From NCBI RefSeq assembly GCF_030323865.1, contig NZ_CP066362.1, positions 3,224,001 to 3,288,000 of the forward strand: a stretch of DNA of 64,000 bases. Direction: 5' to 3'. This document shows, in pieces, positions 34,076 to 43,068 of this stretch. The notes beneath the pieces were generated by a model. That model had not been told where the DNA came from and did no database searches. It saw nothing but the letters and a program-made list of their open reading frames with translations. Every line of letters begins with the position of its first letter. Positions within the stretch are counted from its first letter, which is position 1. Origin of the DNA: Pseudarthrobacter defluvii (GTDB taxonomy: Bacteria > Actinomycetota > Actinomycetes > Actinomycetales > Micrococcaceae). Position numbers and translations under genes: made by a program.

Positions 34076-34417
34076 ATGGGACTTCTCGACTCATTCAAGA
34101 AGGCCTTTAGCAAGCCCTACAAGACGATCTCCGTGGCGCAGGCCAAGGAACTCCTGGGCTCCGGCGCCACGCTGATCGATGTGAGGTCCGCCCAGGAGTG
34201 GCGCACCGGCCGCGCACCCCAGGCCAAACACGTTCCCCTGGATCGGCTGCAGACCAGCACTGCCGGCATCCAAAAGGCCCGCCCGGTGATTGCCGTCTGC
34301 GCCTCCGGCGTCCGCTCCGCCTCGGCAGCCAGGCTCCTGGCCGCCAAGGGATATGACGCCTACTCGGTGCGCGGCGGCATGGCCGCCTGGCGCCAGGCCG
34401 GCGAAGCCGTCCGCTAG
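34076..34417 (+). CDS. Single-domain rhodanese
   Basis: This 113-residue sulfurtransferase has catalytic C75 in VIAVCASGVRSASAAR and the loop DVRSAQEWRTGRAPQAKHVPLD. CAGGAGAACACC precedes the ATG. A short basic N-terminal stretch (FKKAFSKPYK) could contact the membrane. It carries sulfane sulfur as a cysteine persulfide between partners in the operon. It lies 22 bases after the exporter gene and 47 before the next rhodanese. Confidence 0.9.
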   Translation: MGLLDSFKKAFSKPYKTISVAQAKELLGSGATLIDVRSAQEWRTGRAPQAKHVPLDRLQTSTAGIQKARPVIAVCASGVRSASAARLLAAKGYDAYSVRGGMAAWRQAGEAVR

Positions 34418-34464
34418 TCCAACCCCACCCCACCAGCCGCAACCCATTTCAAAGGAGAACCCCC

Positions 34465-34761
34465 ATGGCTGAAATCACCATCACCGAGACCGACCAGCGC
34501 CGCTCCACGGCGCGCATCCTGGACGTCCGCGAGGACTTTGAAGTCGCCGAGGGCATGATCCCCGGCGCCCTGCACATCCCGATGGGCCAACTGCAGGCCC
34601 GCCTGGGCGAGCTTGACCCGGCCGTCCCCGTGATCGCCGTCTGCCGCAGCGGCAACCGCAGCGCCGCCGTCGCCGATGCCCTCAACGGCGTTGGCTACAA
34701 GGCAGACACCATGGCCGGCGGCATGACCGCCTGGACCCGCGCCGGACTCCCCACCACCTAG
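34465..34761 (+). CDS. Single-domain rhodanese (short)
   Basis: This 98-residue sulfurtransferase has catalytic C60 in IAVCRSGNRSAAVADAL; the active-site loop CRSGNR is the common six-residue form for sulfur (not arsenate) substrates. The fold opens directly at ILDVREDFEVAEG with almost no leader. AAAGGAGAACCCCC precedes the ATG. It lies between another rhodanese and the thioredoxin gene, in a series of small sulfur-carrier genes. Confidence 0.9.
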   Translation: MAEITITETDQRRSTARILDVREDFEVAEGMIPGALHIPMGQLQARLGELDPAVPVIAVCRSGNRSAAVADALNGVGYKADTMAGGMTAWTRAGLPTT

Positions 34762-34812
34762 GCCCCCACAGGGACACCCACCAAACTTCCGCCCGAAAGG
34801 ACACGACAGACC

Positions 34813-35175
34813 ATGGCAACCATCGACATCACCCAGCAATCCTTCGCCCAGACCCTGGAAGACAACAGCATTGTCTTCGTCGACTTCTGGGCAGCCTGGT
34901 GCGGCCCCTGCCGCATGTTCGCCCCCACCTACGGCGCCGCCGCAGAACGGCACCCGGAAATCACCTTCGCCAAGGTGGACACCGAAGCCGAACAGGCACT
35001 GGCCGCCGCGGCAAACATCACCTCGATCCCCACACTGATGGCCTTCAAGGACAAGACCCTGGTCTTCTCCCAGCCCGGAGCCCTCAACGCCACCGGCCTC
35101 GAGGAGGTCATCCAGGCTGTGAAGAACCTGGACATGGACAAGCTTCGGGCTGAAGCCGGACACCAGCACGCCTAA
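34813..35175 (+). CDS. Thioredoxin
   Basis: This 120-residue cytoplasmic thioredoxin has the active site C30-G-P-C33 in AAWCGPCRMF and the cis-proline segment SIPTLMAF. CGAAAGGACACG precedes the ATG. It would release persulfides from the rhodaneses or reduce disulfides formed during sulfur stress. It stands within the CstR-controlled operon, with a further rhodanese starting 4 bases after its stop, which ties it to persulfide handling rather than general redox balance. Confidence 0.93.
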   Translation: MATIDITQQSFAQTLEDNSIVFVDFWAAWCGPCRMFAPTYGAAAERHPEITFAKVDTEAEQALAAAANITSIPTLMAFKDKTLVFSQPGALNATGLEEVIQAVKNLDMDKLRAEAGHQHA

Positions 35176-35179
35176 GTCC

Positions 35180-35590
35180 ATGCCGGACCAGCGAACGTTT
35201 CGCAGCATCACGGCGGACGAACTCGCCGCGGTGTGGCCCCGGGCCACACTGGTGGACGTCCGGAGCCGGGAGGAGCACGCCACCGCGCACGTCCCGGGAT
35301 GCCTGAACATTCCCCTGGACGAGCTGGCCTCCCGGCTTAGCGACCTGCCAAACAACACGATCCACCTGATGTGCGGGTCAGGAAAACGCAGCAGCCAGGC
35401 CGCACGGATCCTCACCGACCGCGGATACACCGTGGTCAACGTGGCCGGCGGGATCACCGAGTGGTACCGGGCAGGCCACCCAGTCAGCTATCAACCACCC
35501 CCCGAAGATCAGCCTCCAGCACCCAAATCCGGTATGGCGGCAGGAATCCTGCACCGCTTCCGCAGGCCATTCCACAGGGAAACCACCTAG
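35180..35590 (+). CDS. Single-domain rhodanese with Pro-rich tail
   Basis: This 136-residue sulfurtransferase has catalytic C65 in LMCGSGKRSSQAAR. The core ends near residue 105, followed by a Pro-rich stretch (YQPPPEDQPPAPK) and a basic C-terminal helix (HRFRRPFHR) not seen in its neighbours. The active loop CGSGKR differs from the other copies, so the partner may differ. It starts 4 bases after the thioredoxin stop and is the last gene before a second CstR-box promoter at 35603. Confidence 0.88.
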   Translation: MPDQRTFRSITADELAAVWPRATLVDVRSREEHATAHVPGCLNIPLDELASRLSDLPNNTIHLMCGSGKRSSQAARILTDRGYTVVNVAGGITEWYRAGHPVSYQPPPEDQPPAPKSGMAAGILHRFRRPFHRETT

Positions 35591-35602
35591 GCCGCAGCCC
35601 AC

Positions 35603-35632
35603 TTGCAGTATACCCCCGGGGGTATCTATACT
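35603..35632 (+). promoter_or_regulatory. CstR operator inside the cstB promoter
   Basis: A perfect 16-bp palindrome ATACCCCCGGGGGTAT (35610-35625) lies between TTGCAG (35603-35608) and TATACT (35627-35632), an 18-base spacing. The palindrome is nearly the same as site 2 upstream of the island, so the dioxygenase gene has its own promoter under the same repressor. Confidence 0.85.
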
Positions 35633-35682
35633 GGATGCAGAACAAACCCCCAATCCCCTTTCAAACCGAAGGAGAGCACCAC

Positions 35683-37083
35683 ATGCTTATCGAGCGCATT
35701 TACGACGAAGACCTCGCCCAGGCCAGCTACCTGATCGGCTGCCAGGCCAAGGGTGAAGCGATCGTGGTGGACGGCCGCCGCGACATCGCCGTCTACCAGG
35801 ACCTGGCCGCGAAGAACGGCATGAAGATCGTGGCCGTCACCGAGACCCACATCCACGCCGACTACCTCTCCGGCACCCGCGAGCTGGCCGCCGCCACCGG
35901 TGCCAAGATCTACGTCTCCGGCGAAGGCGGCCCGGACTGGCAGTACGAGTTCGACGGCGAGCGGCTCTACAACGGCGACACCATCGCCTTGGGCAACATC
36001 AGCATCAAGGCAGTGCACACCCCGGGCCACACCCCCGAGCACCTGTCCTTCCTGGTCACCGACGGCGCGTTCAGCGACAAGCCCGGCTACCTGCTCTCCG
36101 GGGACTTTGTCTTCTCCGGCGACCTGGGGCGCCCGGACCTGCTGGATGAAGCCGCCGGCGGCGTCGACACCCGCTTCGAGGGCGCCAAGCAGCTGTTCGC
36201 CAGCCTGCGCGACAAGTTCCTCACCCTGCCGGACTACGTCCAGGTCCACCCCGCCCACGGCGCCGGCAGCGCCTGCGGCAAGGCCCTGGGTGCCATCCCG
36301 TCCTCCACCGTCGGCTACGAACGCCTCTACGCCTGGTGGGGCCCCTACCTCGCCGCCAACGACGAACAGGGCTTCATCGACGAACTCCTCGACGGCCAGC
36401 CCGACGCCCACGCCTACTTCGGTCGCATGAAGCGCGAAAACCGCGTAGGCCCCGACGTCATGGGCGAGCGTGCACCGCTGCAGGAACTGGAAACCGCCCT
36501 CGTGGCTGAAGGCCTGGCGGAAGACACCCTGACCTTCATCGACACCCGCTCCAACTCCGAGGTCCACGAAGGCACCGTCGTCGGCTCCCTGAACGTTCCG
36601 GCCGGCAAGTCCGTTGCCAGCTACGGCGCCTGGGTGGTCAACCCGGAAACGGACAAGAACCCGCTGGTGCTCCTGGCCAAGGACCAGGAGCAGGCGCAGG
36701 ACATGTGGGACCACCTGGTCCGCGTGGGCATCGACAACGTGGCAGGCTACCTGACCAGCATCGAGGGACTGCCCACCTTCACCCCCAAGCTGATCCAGCC
36801 CGAGGACCTCGAGGGCTTCGACGCCGCCATGGTCCTGGACGTCCGCAACAAGACCGAGCACAAGGCCGGGCACGTCCCGGGCTCCTACCAGCTCAGCGGC
36901 GGCCGCGTCATGTGGCACCTCGATGAGCTGCCGACCGGCGGCACCATCGTGTCCTACTGCCAGTCCGGCGTACGGAACTCCGTAGCGGCCAGCGCCCTGC
37001 GCCGTGCCGGGTACGACGTCGTGGAACTCGACGGCAGCTACGCCGCCTGGAACGCCAAGCAGAACAGCGTTCCCGCCGTCTAG
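35683..37083 (+). CDS. cstB: Persulfide dioxygenase-rhodanese fusion (CstB-like)
   Basis: This 466-residue protein starts at ATG 35683 after GAAGGAGAGCACC. The N-terminal metallo-beta-lactamase fold has THIHADYLSG (H56, H58, D60), HTPGHTPEH (H116) and SGDFVFSGDLGR (D141), so a non-heme iron site of H56, H116 and D141 is predicted. Two rhodanese-like domains follow. The first (about 265-360) has lost its cysteine (LLAKDQEQ in the loop), while the second has C426 in SYCQSGVRNS. This order equals that of CstB, which turns persulfide plus oxygen into thiosulfate. Two hairpins follow the gene. Confidence 0.92.
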   Translation: MLIERIYDEDLAQASYLIGCQAKGEAIVVDGRRDIAVYQDLAAKNGMKIVAVTETHIHADYLSGTRELAAATGAKIYVSGEGGPDWQYEFDGERLYNGDTIALGNISIKAVHTPGHTPEHLSFLVTDGAFSDKPGYLLSGDFVFSGDLGRPDLLDEAAGGVDTRFEGAKQLFASLRDKFLTLPDYVQVHPAHGAGSACGKALGAIPSSTVGYERLYAWWGPYLAANDEQGFIDELLDGQPDAHAYFGRMKRENRVGPDVMGERAPLQELETALVAEGLAEDTLTFIDTRSNSEVHEGTVVGSLNVPAGKSVASYGAWVVNPETDKNPLVLLAKDQEQAQDMWDHLVRVGIDNVAGYLTSIEGLPTFTPKLIQPEDLEGFDAAMVLDVRNKTEHKAGHVPGSYQLSGGRVMWHLDELPTGGTIVSYCQSGVRNSVAASALRRAGYDVVELDGSYAAWNAKQNSVPAV

Positions 37084-37100
37084 CCAACCCACCGAAGACC

Positions 37101-37130
37101 ACCCGGGCAGGACCCCCCTCCTGCCCGGGT
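37101..37130 (+). terminator. Hairpin after cstB (first of two)
   Basis: A perfect 12-bp stem ACCCGGGCAGGA (37101-37112) and its complement (37119-37130) enclose a C6 loop, 17 bases after the stop. There is no T-tract; a stronger terminator follows at 37166. Confidence 0.6.
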
Positions 37131-37165
37131 TCCGGTCTGGTTGCGTCCCCAGCGCATCCGGACCC

Positions 37166-37203
37166 GGCCCGGGCGTGCCCCCACACGCCCGGGCCACTTT
37201 TTT
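37166..37203 (+). terminator. Rho-independent terminator (second of two)
   Basis: A perfect 12-bp stem GGCCCGGGCGTG (37166-37177) and its complement (37184-37195) is followed by ACTTTTTT. It would end transcripts from cstB; the MFS gene starts 26 bases later and so probably needs its own promoter or readthrough. Confidence 0.85.
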
Positions 37204-37229
37204 GCCATCAACCGAACGGAGCACCCGCA

Positions 37230-38507
37230 ATGCGCGGCAGAACACCCGCCCTCCACATCCCCGGTTTGCCCGCCGCGGCGCTGGGCCTGCGGCAGAACCT
37301 GGCGCAGTTCATGCTGCTGGTGGCCGTCAACGCGCTGGTAGGCGGCACCCTGGGCCAGGAGCGCACGGTCCTGCCCCTGCTGGCCTCGCAGGAATTCCAC
37401 CTCGACCTCTACACCGGCGCGCTGACCTACATCCTGGCCTTCGGCCTGTCCAAGGCCGCGATGAACTACTTCGCCGGCACACTCTCCGACCGGTACGGCC
37501 GCAAACCGGTCCTCATCGCCGGCTGGCTGGCAGCGGTACCGGTGCCGCTCATGCTCATCTTCGGCCCGTCGTGGGGCTGGATCGTAGCGGCCAATGTGCT
37601 GCTCGGGATCAGCCAGGGCCTCACCTGGTCCACGGCAGTAATCATGAAAATGGACCTGGTGGGGCCAAAGCAGCGCGGCCTGGCCATGGGCTTCAACGAG
37701 GCCGCGGGCTACCTTGGCGTGGCCGTCACGGCATTGGCCAGCGGCTACCTGGCCACCGCTTTCGGCCTGCGCCCCGCCCCCTTCCTGCTGGGCGCCGCGT
37801 ACATTGCCCTCGGCCTGGGACTGACGGTCCTGGCCGTCAAGGAAACCCACCACCACGCCAGGACCGAGGCCTCCCAGCACGTCAGCAGCCAGGGCAATAC
37901 CCATGCCGGCCTCACCACCGGCCAGGTCTTCGCCCTCACCAGCTTCAAGGACCGCTCACTTTCCGCAGCAAGCCAGGCCGGCCTGGTGAACAACCTCAAC
38001 GACGGCCTGGCCTGGGGGCTCTTCCCTGTCCTGTTCGCAGGTGCCGGGCTGAGCCTTGGCCAGATCGGCATCCTGGCCGCCGCCTACCCCGCCGCCTGGG
38101 GCGCTGCCCAACTCGTCACCGGCGCCGCGTCCGACCGGTGGGGGCGCAAGTGGTTCATCGCCGCCGGGATGCTGGTCCAGGCCGCCGCCCTGGGGATCAT
38201 CGCCTCAGCGCACGGCTTTGGGCCCTGGCTCGCCGCCGCCGTCGTCCTTGGCCTTGGTACCGCGTTGGTCTATCCCACCCTGCTCGCCGCGATCGGCGAC
38301 GTGGCCCACCCGGCCTGGCGGGCCCGCTCCGTGGGTGTGTACCGGCTATGGCGCGACGGCGGATTCGCCGTGGGTGCCCTGCTGTCCGGTGTCCTCGCCG
38401 ACCTCTACGGCATCCCCACAGCCATCGCCGCCGTCGCGGTTCTCACCGCAGCGTCCGGCGTCGTGGTTGCCGTCCGGATGCGCGGCAACGACCACGCACT
38501 GCGGTAG
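37230..38507 (+). CDS. Major facilitator superfamily transporter
   Basis: This 425-residue protein has twelve predicted membrane helices in two halves. The MFS loop signature is clear in the first half, GTLSDRYGRKPVL, and repeated in the second as GAASDRWGRKWFI. The central loop is His/Thr-rich (ETHHHARTEASQHVSS). The substrate is unknown; position after the sulfur island suggests export of a sulfur compound or an unrelated drug-type substrate. It is separated from cstB by two hairpins. Confidence 0.88.
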   Translation: MRGRTPALHIPGLPAAALGLRQNLAQFMLLVAVNALVGGTLGQERTVLPLLASQEFHLDLYTGALTYILAFGLSKAAMNYFAGTLSDRYGRKPVLIAGWLAAVPVPLMLIFGPSWGWIVAANVLLGISQGLTWSTAVIMKMDLVGPKQRGLAMGFNEAAGYLGVAVTALASGYLATAFGLRPAPFLLGAAYIALGLGLTVLAVKETHHHARTEASQHVSSQGNTHAGLTTGQVFALTSFKDRSLSAASQAGLVNNLNDGLAWGLFPVLFAGAGLSLGQIGILAAAYPAAWGAAQLVTGAASDRWGRKWFIAAGMLVQAAALGIIASAHGFGPWLAAAVVLGLGTALVYPTLLAAIGDVAHPAWRARSVGVYRLWRDGGFAVGALLSGVLADLYGIPTAIAAVAVLTAASGVVVAVRMRGNDHALR

Positions 38508-38515
38508 GGGCAGGC

Positions 38516-39244
38516 TCAGGACTCGAAGAAGGTGCTTGTGGCAGAGCCGTCGATACCGGCAACGACCGAGCGGGCGACGTCGTACAGCTTTTCGTTGCGC
38601 CTGCTTGAGACGTCGCGGAGCAAATTGAAGGCTTCCTCTCCGGAGCAGCGGCTCTGGGCCATGATGATGCCCCGCGCCATGTCTATGGCAGTCCGGTGGC
38701 TCATTGCTGCCTCAAGGTCAACTGCCTTCAGTTCCGCCCCGGCAATCCTCAGCCCCAGCCGAAGCGCACGGGCGGCTACCTGGGCGAACTCCCCGGCATC
38801 CTTCGAGACTTCCCCGGTGAACACTCCGGCACCCGCGGCAAAGAAGTTCAAGGCTGCCGACGCTTCGCTGCCCAAATCGAGCGGAACGCCAAGGACGCTG
38901 TCAAAGCTCGTGGCTTCCAATTCCTTCCGGAAGGCCGGCCACCGTGCATCGGATGGGGCATCCAGGAGGGCAGGTTCCCCGCTCTCCAGCGCATCAGTAC
39001 ATGGCCCGTCTGCCAGGCGCTGCTCATGGCCGTCCAGCAGGATTGCCTCATCATCGCTGCCCGCGATGGTGGGGGGCCGCCTTCTCCGGTAAAGGGTGAC
39101 GGCACATTCGACCTGCGTACCCGCGGTCCTGGTCATTGCCGCCGCAGCGATACCGGTGATGCCCTCCAGGAGTCCCCTGATGTCGTCCATGTCGGCAACA
39201 AGATCGTGCAACTGCTCGAAATTACTCGCATCGTCACGTTCCAT
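38516..39244 (-). CDS. GAF and ANTAR domain regulator
   Basis: This 242-residue soluble protein has a GAF domain over about residues 25-165, with the GPCTDAL segment typical of actinobacterial GAF-ANTAR proteins. It is followed by the RNA-binding ANTAR domain (about 175-228: LEAAMSHRTAIDMARGIIMA, EEAFNLLRDVSSRRNEKL). It would sense a ligand and prevent transcription termination at paired hairpins in target leaders. It is convergent with the MFS gene (8-base gap). Its targets are not evident. Confidence 0.9.
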   Translation of the reverse strand: MERDDASNFEQLHDLVADMDDIRGLLEGITGIAAAAMTRTAGTQVECAVTLYRRRRPPTIAGSDDEAILLDGHEQRLADGPCTDALESGEPALLDAPSDARWPAFRKELEATSFDSVLGVPLDLGSEASAALNFFAAGAGVFTGEVSKDAGEFAQVAARALRLGLRIAGAELKAVDLEAAMSHRTAIDMARGIIMAQSRCSGEEAFNLLRDVSSRRNEKLYDVARSVVAGIDGSATSTFFES

Positions 39245-39315
39245 GGAGGCATTTTAAGCCACTCCTGCCCGTCGAATCAGCCCGCCGTCTGCGGTACAGG
39301 CGCAGTGGGCGTAAA

Positions 39316-40326
39316 TCAGCCCGCCGGCGCAACGAACCGCCGGATCTCCTCTGCCATCCGCTGAGCCTGCGTCCAGTGCAGGTAGTGCCCGCCTTCCAGC
39401 GGCAGGACCTGGTGCCGGGTGACATTCTTCAGCAGGTTCTCCGCGGCGGCGGTCTTGGTGGCAGTCCTGTCATTCTTTTCGTCGGCAACAAAGGCCAGGA
39501 CTGGCAGGTCGTCGGGATAGGTGACGCCCCTAAGGGCGGCGGCGTTGTTCGCGATGCGGGCAGTTTCATCCGCCACGGCAGGATTGCCGATGTTCCACAG
39601 CATCATGGTGCGCATCCGATGCAGCTCCTCATCCGTATAGGCGGTGCTGTCCGGGTCCACGAGGCCCGGGGCCACCGCTGCAACCATGCGGACCAACCCG
39701 GTGGCTGCCACCAGCTTGATCCAGTTGATGCCCGGCTGCGGCTCCGCCACGGGCCCGTCGCCGGGCTTGGGAATGGTGGCATCGATGCCCACTACCGCGG
39801 AAACCTCTGAGCGGTACCGATTGGCGTAATCCAGCAGGTAGAACCCGGCAATGGAATGGCCCGCCAGGATGTAGGGCTGCCGGACCTGGAGCTTGGCCAG
39901 CACCTCGTGCAGCTCGTTGCTGATGTGCTCGTTGGTCCGGGCACTGGCCTCCATGTCGCTGTAGCCGTACCCAAACCCTTCCACCACAATGACGTCTAAG
40001 CCCTTGAGCTCGCGGATCAAGGGCGCGAAGTCCAGTCCGGGGGCCGCGGTCCCCAGCCCACTGAGGAGGATAATGGGCTGGCCCTGGGCCGTCCCGCCGT
40101 CGTTCCCGCCCCTGACCACATTCAGGGATCCGCCGGCCACCGCCACCCGCTCGCCGTAGGGCGCCGTGGTTGCCTTCTCCCGCTGCTCCAGGAGCAGGTT
40201 GGCAACGGTGGAAACGAGGACCAGCCCAAGGACAACCAGCGCCGCGATCCCCAGGCGGCGCGGCCAGCGCCGTCGCCGCCGTGGCTTCACCGGGTCCTGC
40301 CCGCGGTCTTTCACCGGGGTTCCCAC
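39316..40326 (-). CDS. Membrane-anchored alpha/beta hydrolase, last gene of the ten-gene operon
   Basis: This 336-residue hydrolase has a basic start (KPRRRRRWPRR) and one membrane helix at about 25-46, so the catalytic domain is outside the membrane. The nucleophile is S158 in LAGHSIAGF; the base is the His of EGGHYLHW near the C-terminus. It starts 7 bases after the acyl carrier protein stop, as the final gene of the leftward operon from 49360. It could be a thioesterase or lipase-type enzyme acting on the product of the pathway; no substrate is known. Confidence 0.82.
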   Translation of the reverse strand: MGTPVKDRGQDPVKPRRRRRWPRRLGIAALVVLGLVLVSTVANLLLEQREKATTAPYGERVAVAGGSLNVVRGGNDGGTAQGQPIILLSGLGTAAPGLDFAPLIRELKGLDVIVVEGFGYGYSDMEASARTNEHISNELHEVLAKLQVRQPYILAGHSIAGFYLLDYANRYRSEVSAVVGIDATIPKPGDGPVAEPQPGINWIKLVAATGLVRMVAAVAPGLVDPDSTAYTDEELHRMRTMMLWNIGNPAVADETARIANNAAALRGVTYPDDLPVLAFVADEKNDRTATKTAAAENLLKNVTRHQVLPLEGGHYLHWTQAQRMAEEIRRFVAPAG

Positions 40327-40333
40327 CGCAGCG

Positions 40334-40576
40334 TCACCCGCGTGCAGCGACGTAGGTGACCAGCCCGTCCACGGTGGCCACCGCAGGATAGTCGGCCTCC
40401 GGAATGTCCACGCCGGTGGTTTCCGCGATGACCTCCACCAGGCGGAGGAAATCCAGCGAGTCCAGTTCCAGGTCCTGGCGCAGCCTTGCGCCGCCCTCCA
40501 GGTCTTCGGGCTCGACGTCGGGCGCTACTTTCCCGATCGCCGCCTCCACCGCCTGGCGCGCAGCCTGGTCGTTCAC
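40334..40576 (-). CDS. Stand-alone acyl carrier protein
   Basis: This 80-residue acidic helical carrier has the phosphopantetheine attachment serine S40 in LELDSLDFLRLVEVI. It is not in a fatty-acid or polyketide cluster: it lies 22 bases after a 2-oxoacid dehydrogenase E2 gene and 7 before a membrane hydrolase gene. This suggests the operon loads an acyl group, perhaps made by the dehydrogenase or the acyl-CoA ligase, on to a dedicated carrier. No ketosynthase or acyltransferase gene is present nearby. Confidence 0.9.
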   Translation of the reverse strand: MNDQAARQAVEAAIGKVAPDVEPEDLEGGARLRQDLELDSLDFLRLVEVIAETTGVDIPEADYPAVATVDGLVTYVAARG

Positions 40577-40598
40577 CGTTCCTCCTCGCTTGCAGCTT

Positions 40599-42083
40599 TC
40601 ACAGGTTTTCCGGCGCCTGCAGCAGTTCGTCGATGCGGGCCAGGAACCGGCCTCCGCGCAGCCCGTCGCTCACCCGGTGGTCAGCGGAGAGGGTGGCGAT
40701 GGCGGCGTGCCGAATGCCGAGCATCCCGTTGTGCGCCCACGGCTGCTCCAGGACTTTCCCGAACCCCACCATGGCCACCTGCGGCGGATAGATCACCCCG
40801 TACACGCTTTCGACGCCCAGATCCCCCAGGTTGGTCACCGTGATGGTGGGATCGGCCATCTCCGCCCGCTGCAGCCGGCCCGCCCTGGCCCGGCTGACCA
40901 GGTCGCGCAGCTGGTCCATGAGTTCGTCCAGGCTGAGGGTGTCGGCGTCGTGCAGGGCCGGGGCCACCAGCCCGCCGTGCCGCAACGCCACGGCGACGCC
41001 CAGGTGCACCTCACTGCTGGGATGGAACGCGCCCTTACTGAAGAAGCCGTTCATGTCCGGCACCTCCTTGGCCGCGAGCGCGGTGGCCTTTAGCAGCAGG
41101 GCGGACGGCACCAGCCGCGACGTCACCGGCCGCTGCTGGTTCGCCGCCCGCATCCAGGCCATCGCAGCCGCCAGGTCCAGCGTGGTGGACAGATAGTAGT
41201 GCGGGATCTCCTTCTTGGACCGGGACATCAGTGCGCCGACCGCCTGCCGCAGGCTCTCCGCCTTGCCGCCGGTCGCCGTCGGGCGTTTCCGCTGTGGCGC
41301 CTCTTCCGCGGCTTCGTGCGTGGGTTCCGGGAGTTGGGCTTCCGACGGCGGTGCTTCCGACGGCTTTTCCGCCATTTGTTCGCGGGGTGGCCGTCCCCTG
41401 GGCGGGACCGCGGAGAGGACGTCGTCCTCCGTCACCGCACCGCCGGGACCGGTCCCGTTGACGCCCTGCAGGTTCACGCCCAGTTCGGCCGCCAGCCGCC
41501 GCGCCAGCGGCGATGACCGGACCCTCCTGGCTTCGGCGGGCGCCGGGGCCTCCGGCACCTCAGGCGTGGGGGGTTCTTCTGGCGCCGCTGGGGTGACGGA
41601 CGCAGCCGCGGCGCGTTCGACGTCGGCCCGCACCACCTCGCCGCCGGGCCCGCTCCCGGTGATGCGTCCGACGTCGACCCCCAGCGTGTGCGCAAGGTGC
41701 CGGACCGGCGGGGCGGCCTTGGCGGCCGGCTCCGGGTGCCCGGCCTCGGTACCGGGGGGAGCGGGCGTTGGCTCCCGGGCTTCCAAAGGTGAGCGGGCGT
41801 CGGGGGAAAGGGGGCCGGAAGTGAGCGGGGGTTGCGGGAGTTCGGCGGGGGTGGCGGTGATCCGGGCGATGGGGGTGCCCACGTCCACGGTGTCGCCGAT
41901 GTCCACCAGGAATTCGGCCACCACACCTTCCTGGAAGGACTCGATGTCCATCACGGTCTTGTCCGTGTCCACCGCCGCCACCAGGTCGCCCTTGTGGACA
42001 TAGTCCCCGGGCTTGACCAGCCATTCCACCACCTTGCCGTGCTCCATGTCCGCGCCCAGGGACGGCATCCGGAACTCAGCCAC
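40599..42083 (-). CDS. 2-oxoacid dehydrogenase E2 (dihydrolipoyl acyltransferase) with two subunit-binding domains
   Basis: This protein has 494 residues from GTG 42083, overlapping the E1 beta stop by 8 bases. Its order is: a lipoyl domain at about 1-77 with lipoyl K42 in VDTDKTVMD; a Pro/Ala linker; a subunit-binding domain at about 125-158 ([19 protein letters not shown]); a second at about 189-225 ([19 protein letters not shown]); a linker; and the catalytic domain with H469 in [10 protein letters not shown]. Two binding domains are unusual, as most E2 proteins have one. It transfers the acyl group from E1 to CoA. No E3 gene is in the operon, so E3 must come from elsewhere. Confidence 0.9.
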   Translation of the reverse strand: MAEFRMPSLGADMEHGKVVEWLVKPGDYVHKGDLVAAVDTDKTVMDIESFQEGVVAEFLVDIGDTVDVGTPIARITATPAELPQPPLTSGPLSPDARSPLEAREPTPAPPGTEAGHPEPAAKAAPPVRHLAHTLGVDVGRITGSGPGGEVVRADVERAAAASVTPAAPEEPPTPEVPEAPAPAEARRVRSSPLARRLAAELGVNLQGVNGTGPGGAVTEDDVLSAVPPRGRPPREQMAEKPSEAPPSEAQLPEPTHEAAEEAPQRKRPTATGGKAESLRQAVGALMSRSKKEIPHYYLSTTLDLAAAMAWMRAANQQRPVTSRLVPSALLLKATALAAKEVPDMNGFFSKGAFHPSSEVHLGVAVALRHGGLVAPALHDADTLSLDELMDQLRDLVSRARAGRLQRAEMADPTITVTNLGDLGVESVYGVIYPPQVAMVGFGKVLEQPWAHNGMLGIRHAAIATLSADHRVSDGLRGGRFLARIDELLQAPENL

Positions 42084-43068
42084 CGGCGCCCACGGCCCTT
42101 CGTGCGGCCGCCATGACCCGCTCCACCGACGGCAGCGCCGCCTGCTCCAGGTGCTTGGCGTACGGGACGGGCACCTCCTCGCTGCACACCCGCTCCACCG
42201 GCGCGTCCAGGTCGAAGAACGCCTGCTCGCTGATCCGGGCGGCGATCTCCGCAGAGATGCTGCCGCTGCGCCACCCCTCGTCCACCACCACGGCCCGGTG
42301 CGTCCTGGCCACACTGTCCAGGAGGGTGTGCGTGTCCAGCGGGCGGAGGGTGCGCAGGTCCACCACGTCAGTCCCGATACCCTCGCCGGCCAGCTGGTCC
42401 GCGGCCTCCAGCACCAGGGGCAGCGTGCCGCCGTAGGTGATGAGGGTGACCGTGTCCGCGCTTCCGTCCGCCTGCCGCAGGAGCGCCGCCTTGTCGATGC
42501 CGACGGCCCCGGCGTCCTCGTCGAGCTCGCCGGCCACGTTGTACAGCGAGCCGTGCTCGAAAATCAGCACCGGGTCCGGGTCCTGCAGTGCGGTCCACAG
42601 CATGCCGCGGGCGTCCGCCAGGGTGGCCGGGGCCAGGATCCGCAGCCCGGGGATGTGCGCGTACCAGCCCTCCAGGCTGTGCGAGTGCTGGGCACCCAGC
42701 TGCCGGCCCGCGCCGGTGGTCATCCGGATGACGATGGGAACGTTGAACTGGCCGCCGGACATGTGCAGCAGGGTGGCGGCATTGTTGATGATCTGGTCCA
42801 GCGCCAGCAGGCTGAAGTTGACCGTCATGATTTCGACGACGGGCCGCATGCCGCCCAACGCCGCGCCGATGCCTGCACCCACGAACCCGGATTCGGAGAG
42901 CGGGGTATCGCGGATCCGCTCCGGTCCGAATTCCTCCAGCAGGCCCAGGCTGACGGCGAAGCTGCCGCCGTACCGGCCCACGTCCTCACCCATCAGGAAC
43001 ACGCGTTCATCGCGCTGCATCGCGTCGCGGAGGGCCGCGCGCATGGCTTCCCGGTACGTGGTTTTCAT
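42076..43068 (-). CDS. 2-oxoacid dehydrogenase E1 beta subunit
   Basis: This 330-residue transketolase-type beta subunit has the [10 protein letters not shown] motif, [20 protein letters not shown] and the [16 protein letters not shown] segment that contacts the cofactor. It forms a heterotetramer with E1 alpha, whose gene overlaps its start by 4 bases. The partner substrates could be pyruvate, acetoin or branched-chain 2-oxoacids; the sequence features visible do not settle this. It is part of the ten-gene operon. Confidence 0.92.
   Translation of the reverse strand: MKTTYREAMRAALRDAMQRDERVFLMGEDVGRYGGSFAVSLGLLEEFGPERIRDTPLSESGFVGAGIGAALGGMRPVVEIMTVNFSLLALDQIINNAATLLHMSGGQFNVPIVIRMTTGAGRQLGAQHSHSLEGWYAHIPGLRILAPATLADARGMLWTALQDPDPVLIFEHGSLYNVAGELDEDAGAVGIDKAALLRQADGSADTVTLITYGGTLPLVLEAADQLAGEGIGTDVVDLRTLRPLDTHTLLDSVARTHRAVVVDEGWRSGSISAEIAARISEQAFFDLDAPVERVCSEEVPVPYAKHLEQAALPSVERVMAAARRAVGAGG

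Noticed and set aside
37004..38608. 534-codon plus-strand frame across the MFS gene
   Set aside because: It is rich in Arg, Pro and Gly, with no membrane helices or motifs, and is the out-of-frame shadow of the MFS transporter.
42083..42314. Upstream extension of the E2 gene frame
   Set aside because: The extra residues are Arg/Ser/Trp-rich and overlap the E1 beta gene; the lipoyl domain begins exactly at GTG 42083.
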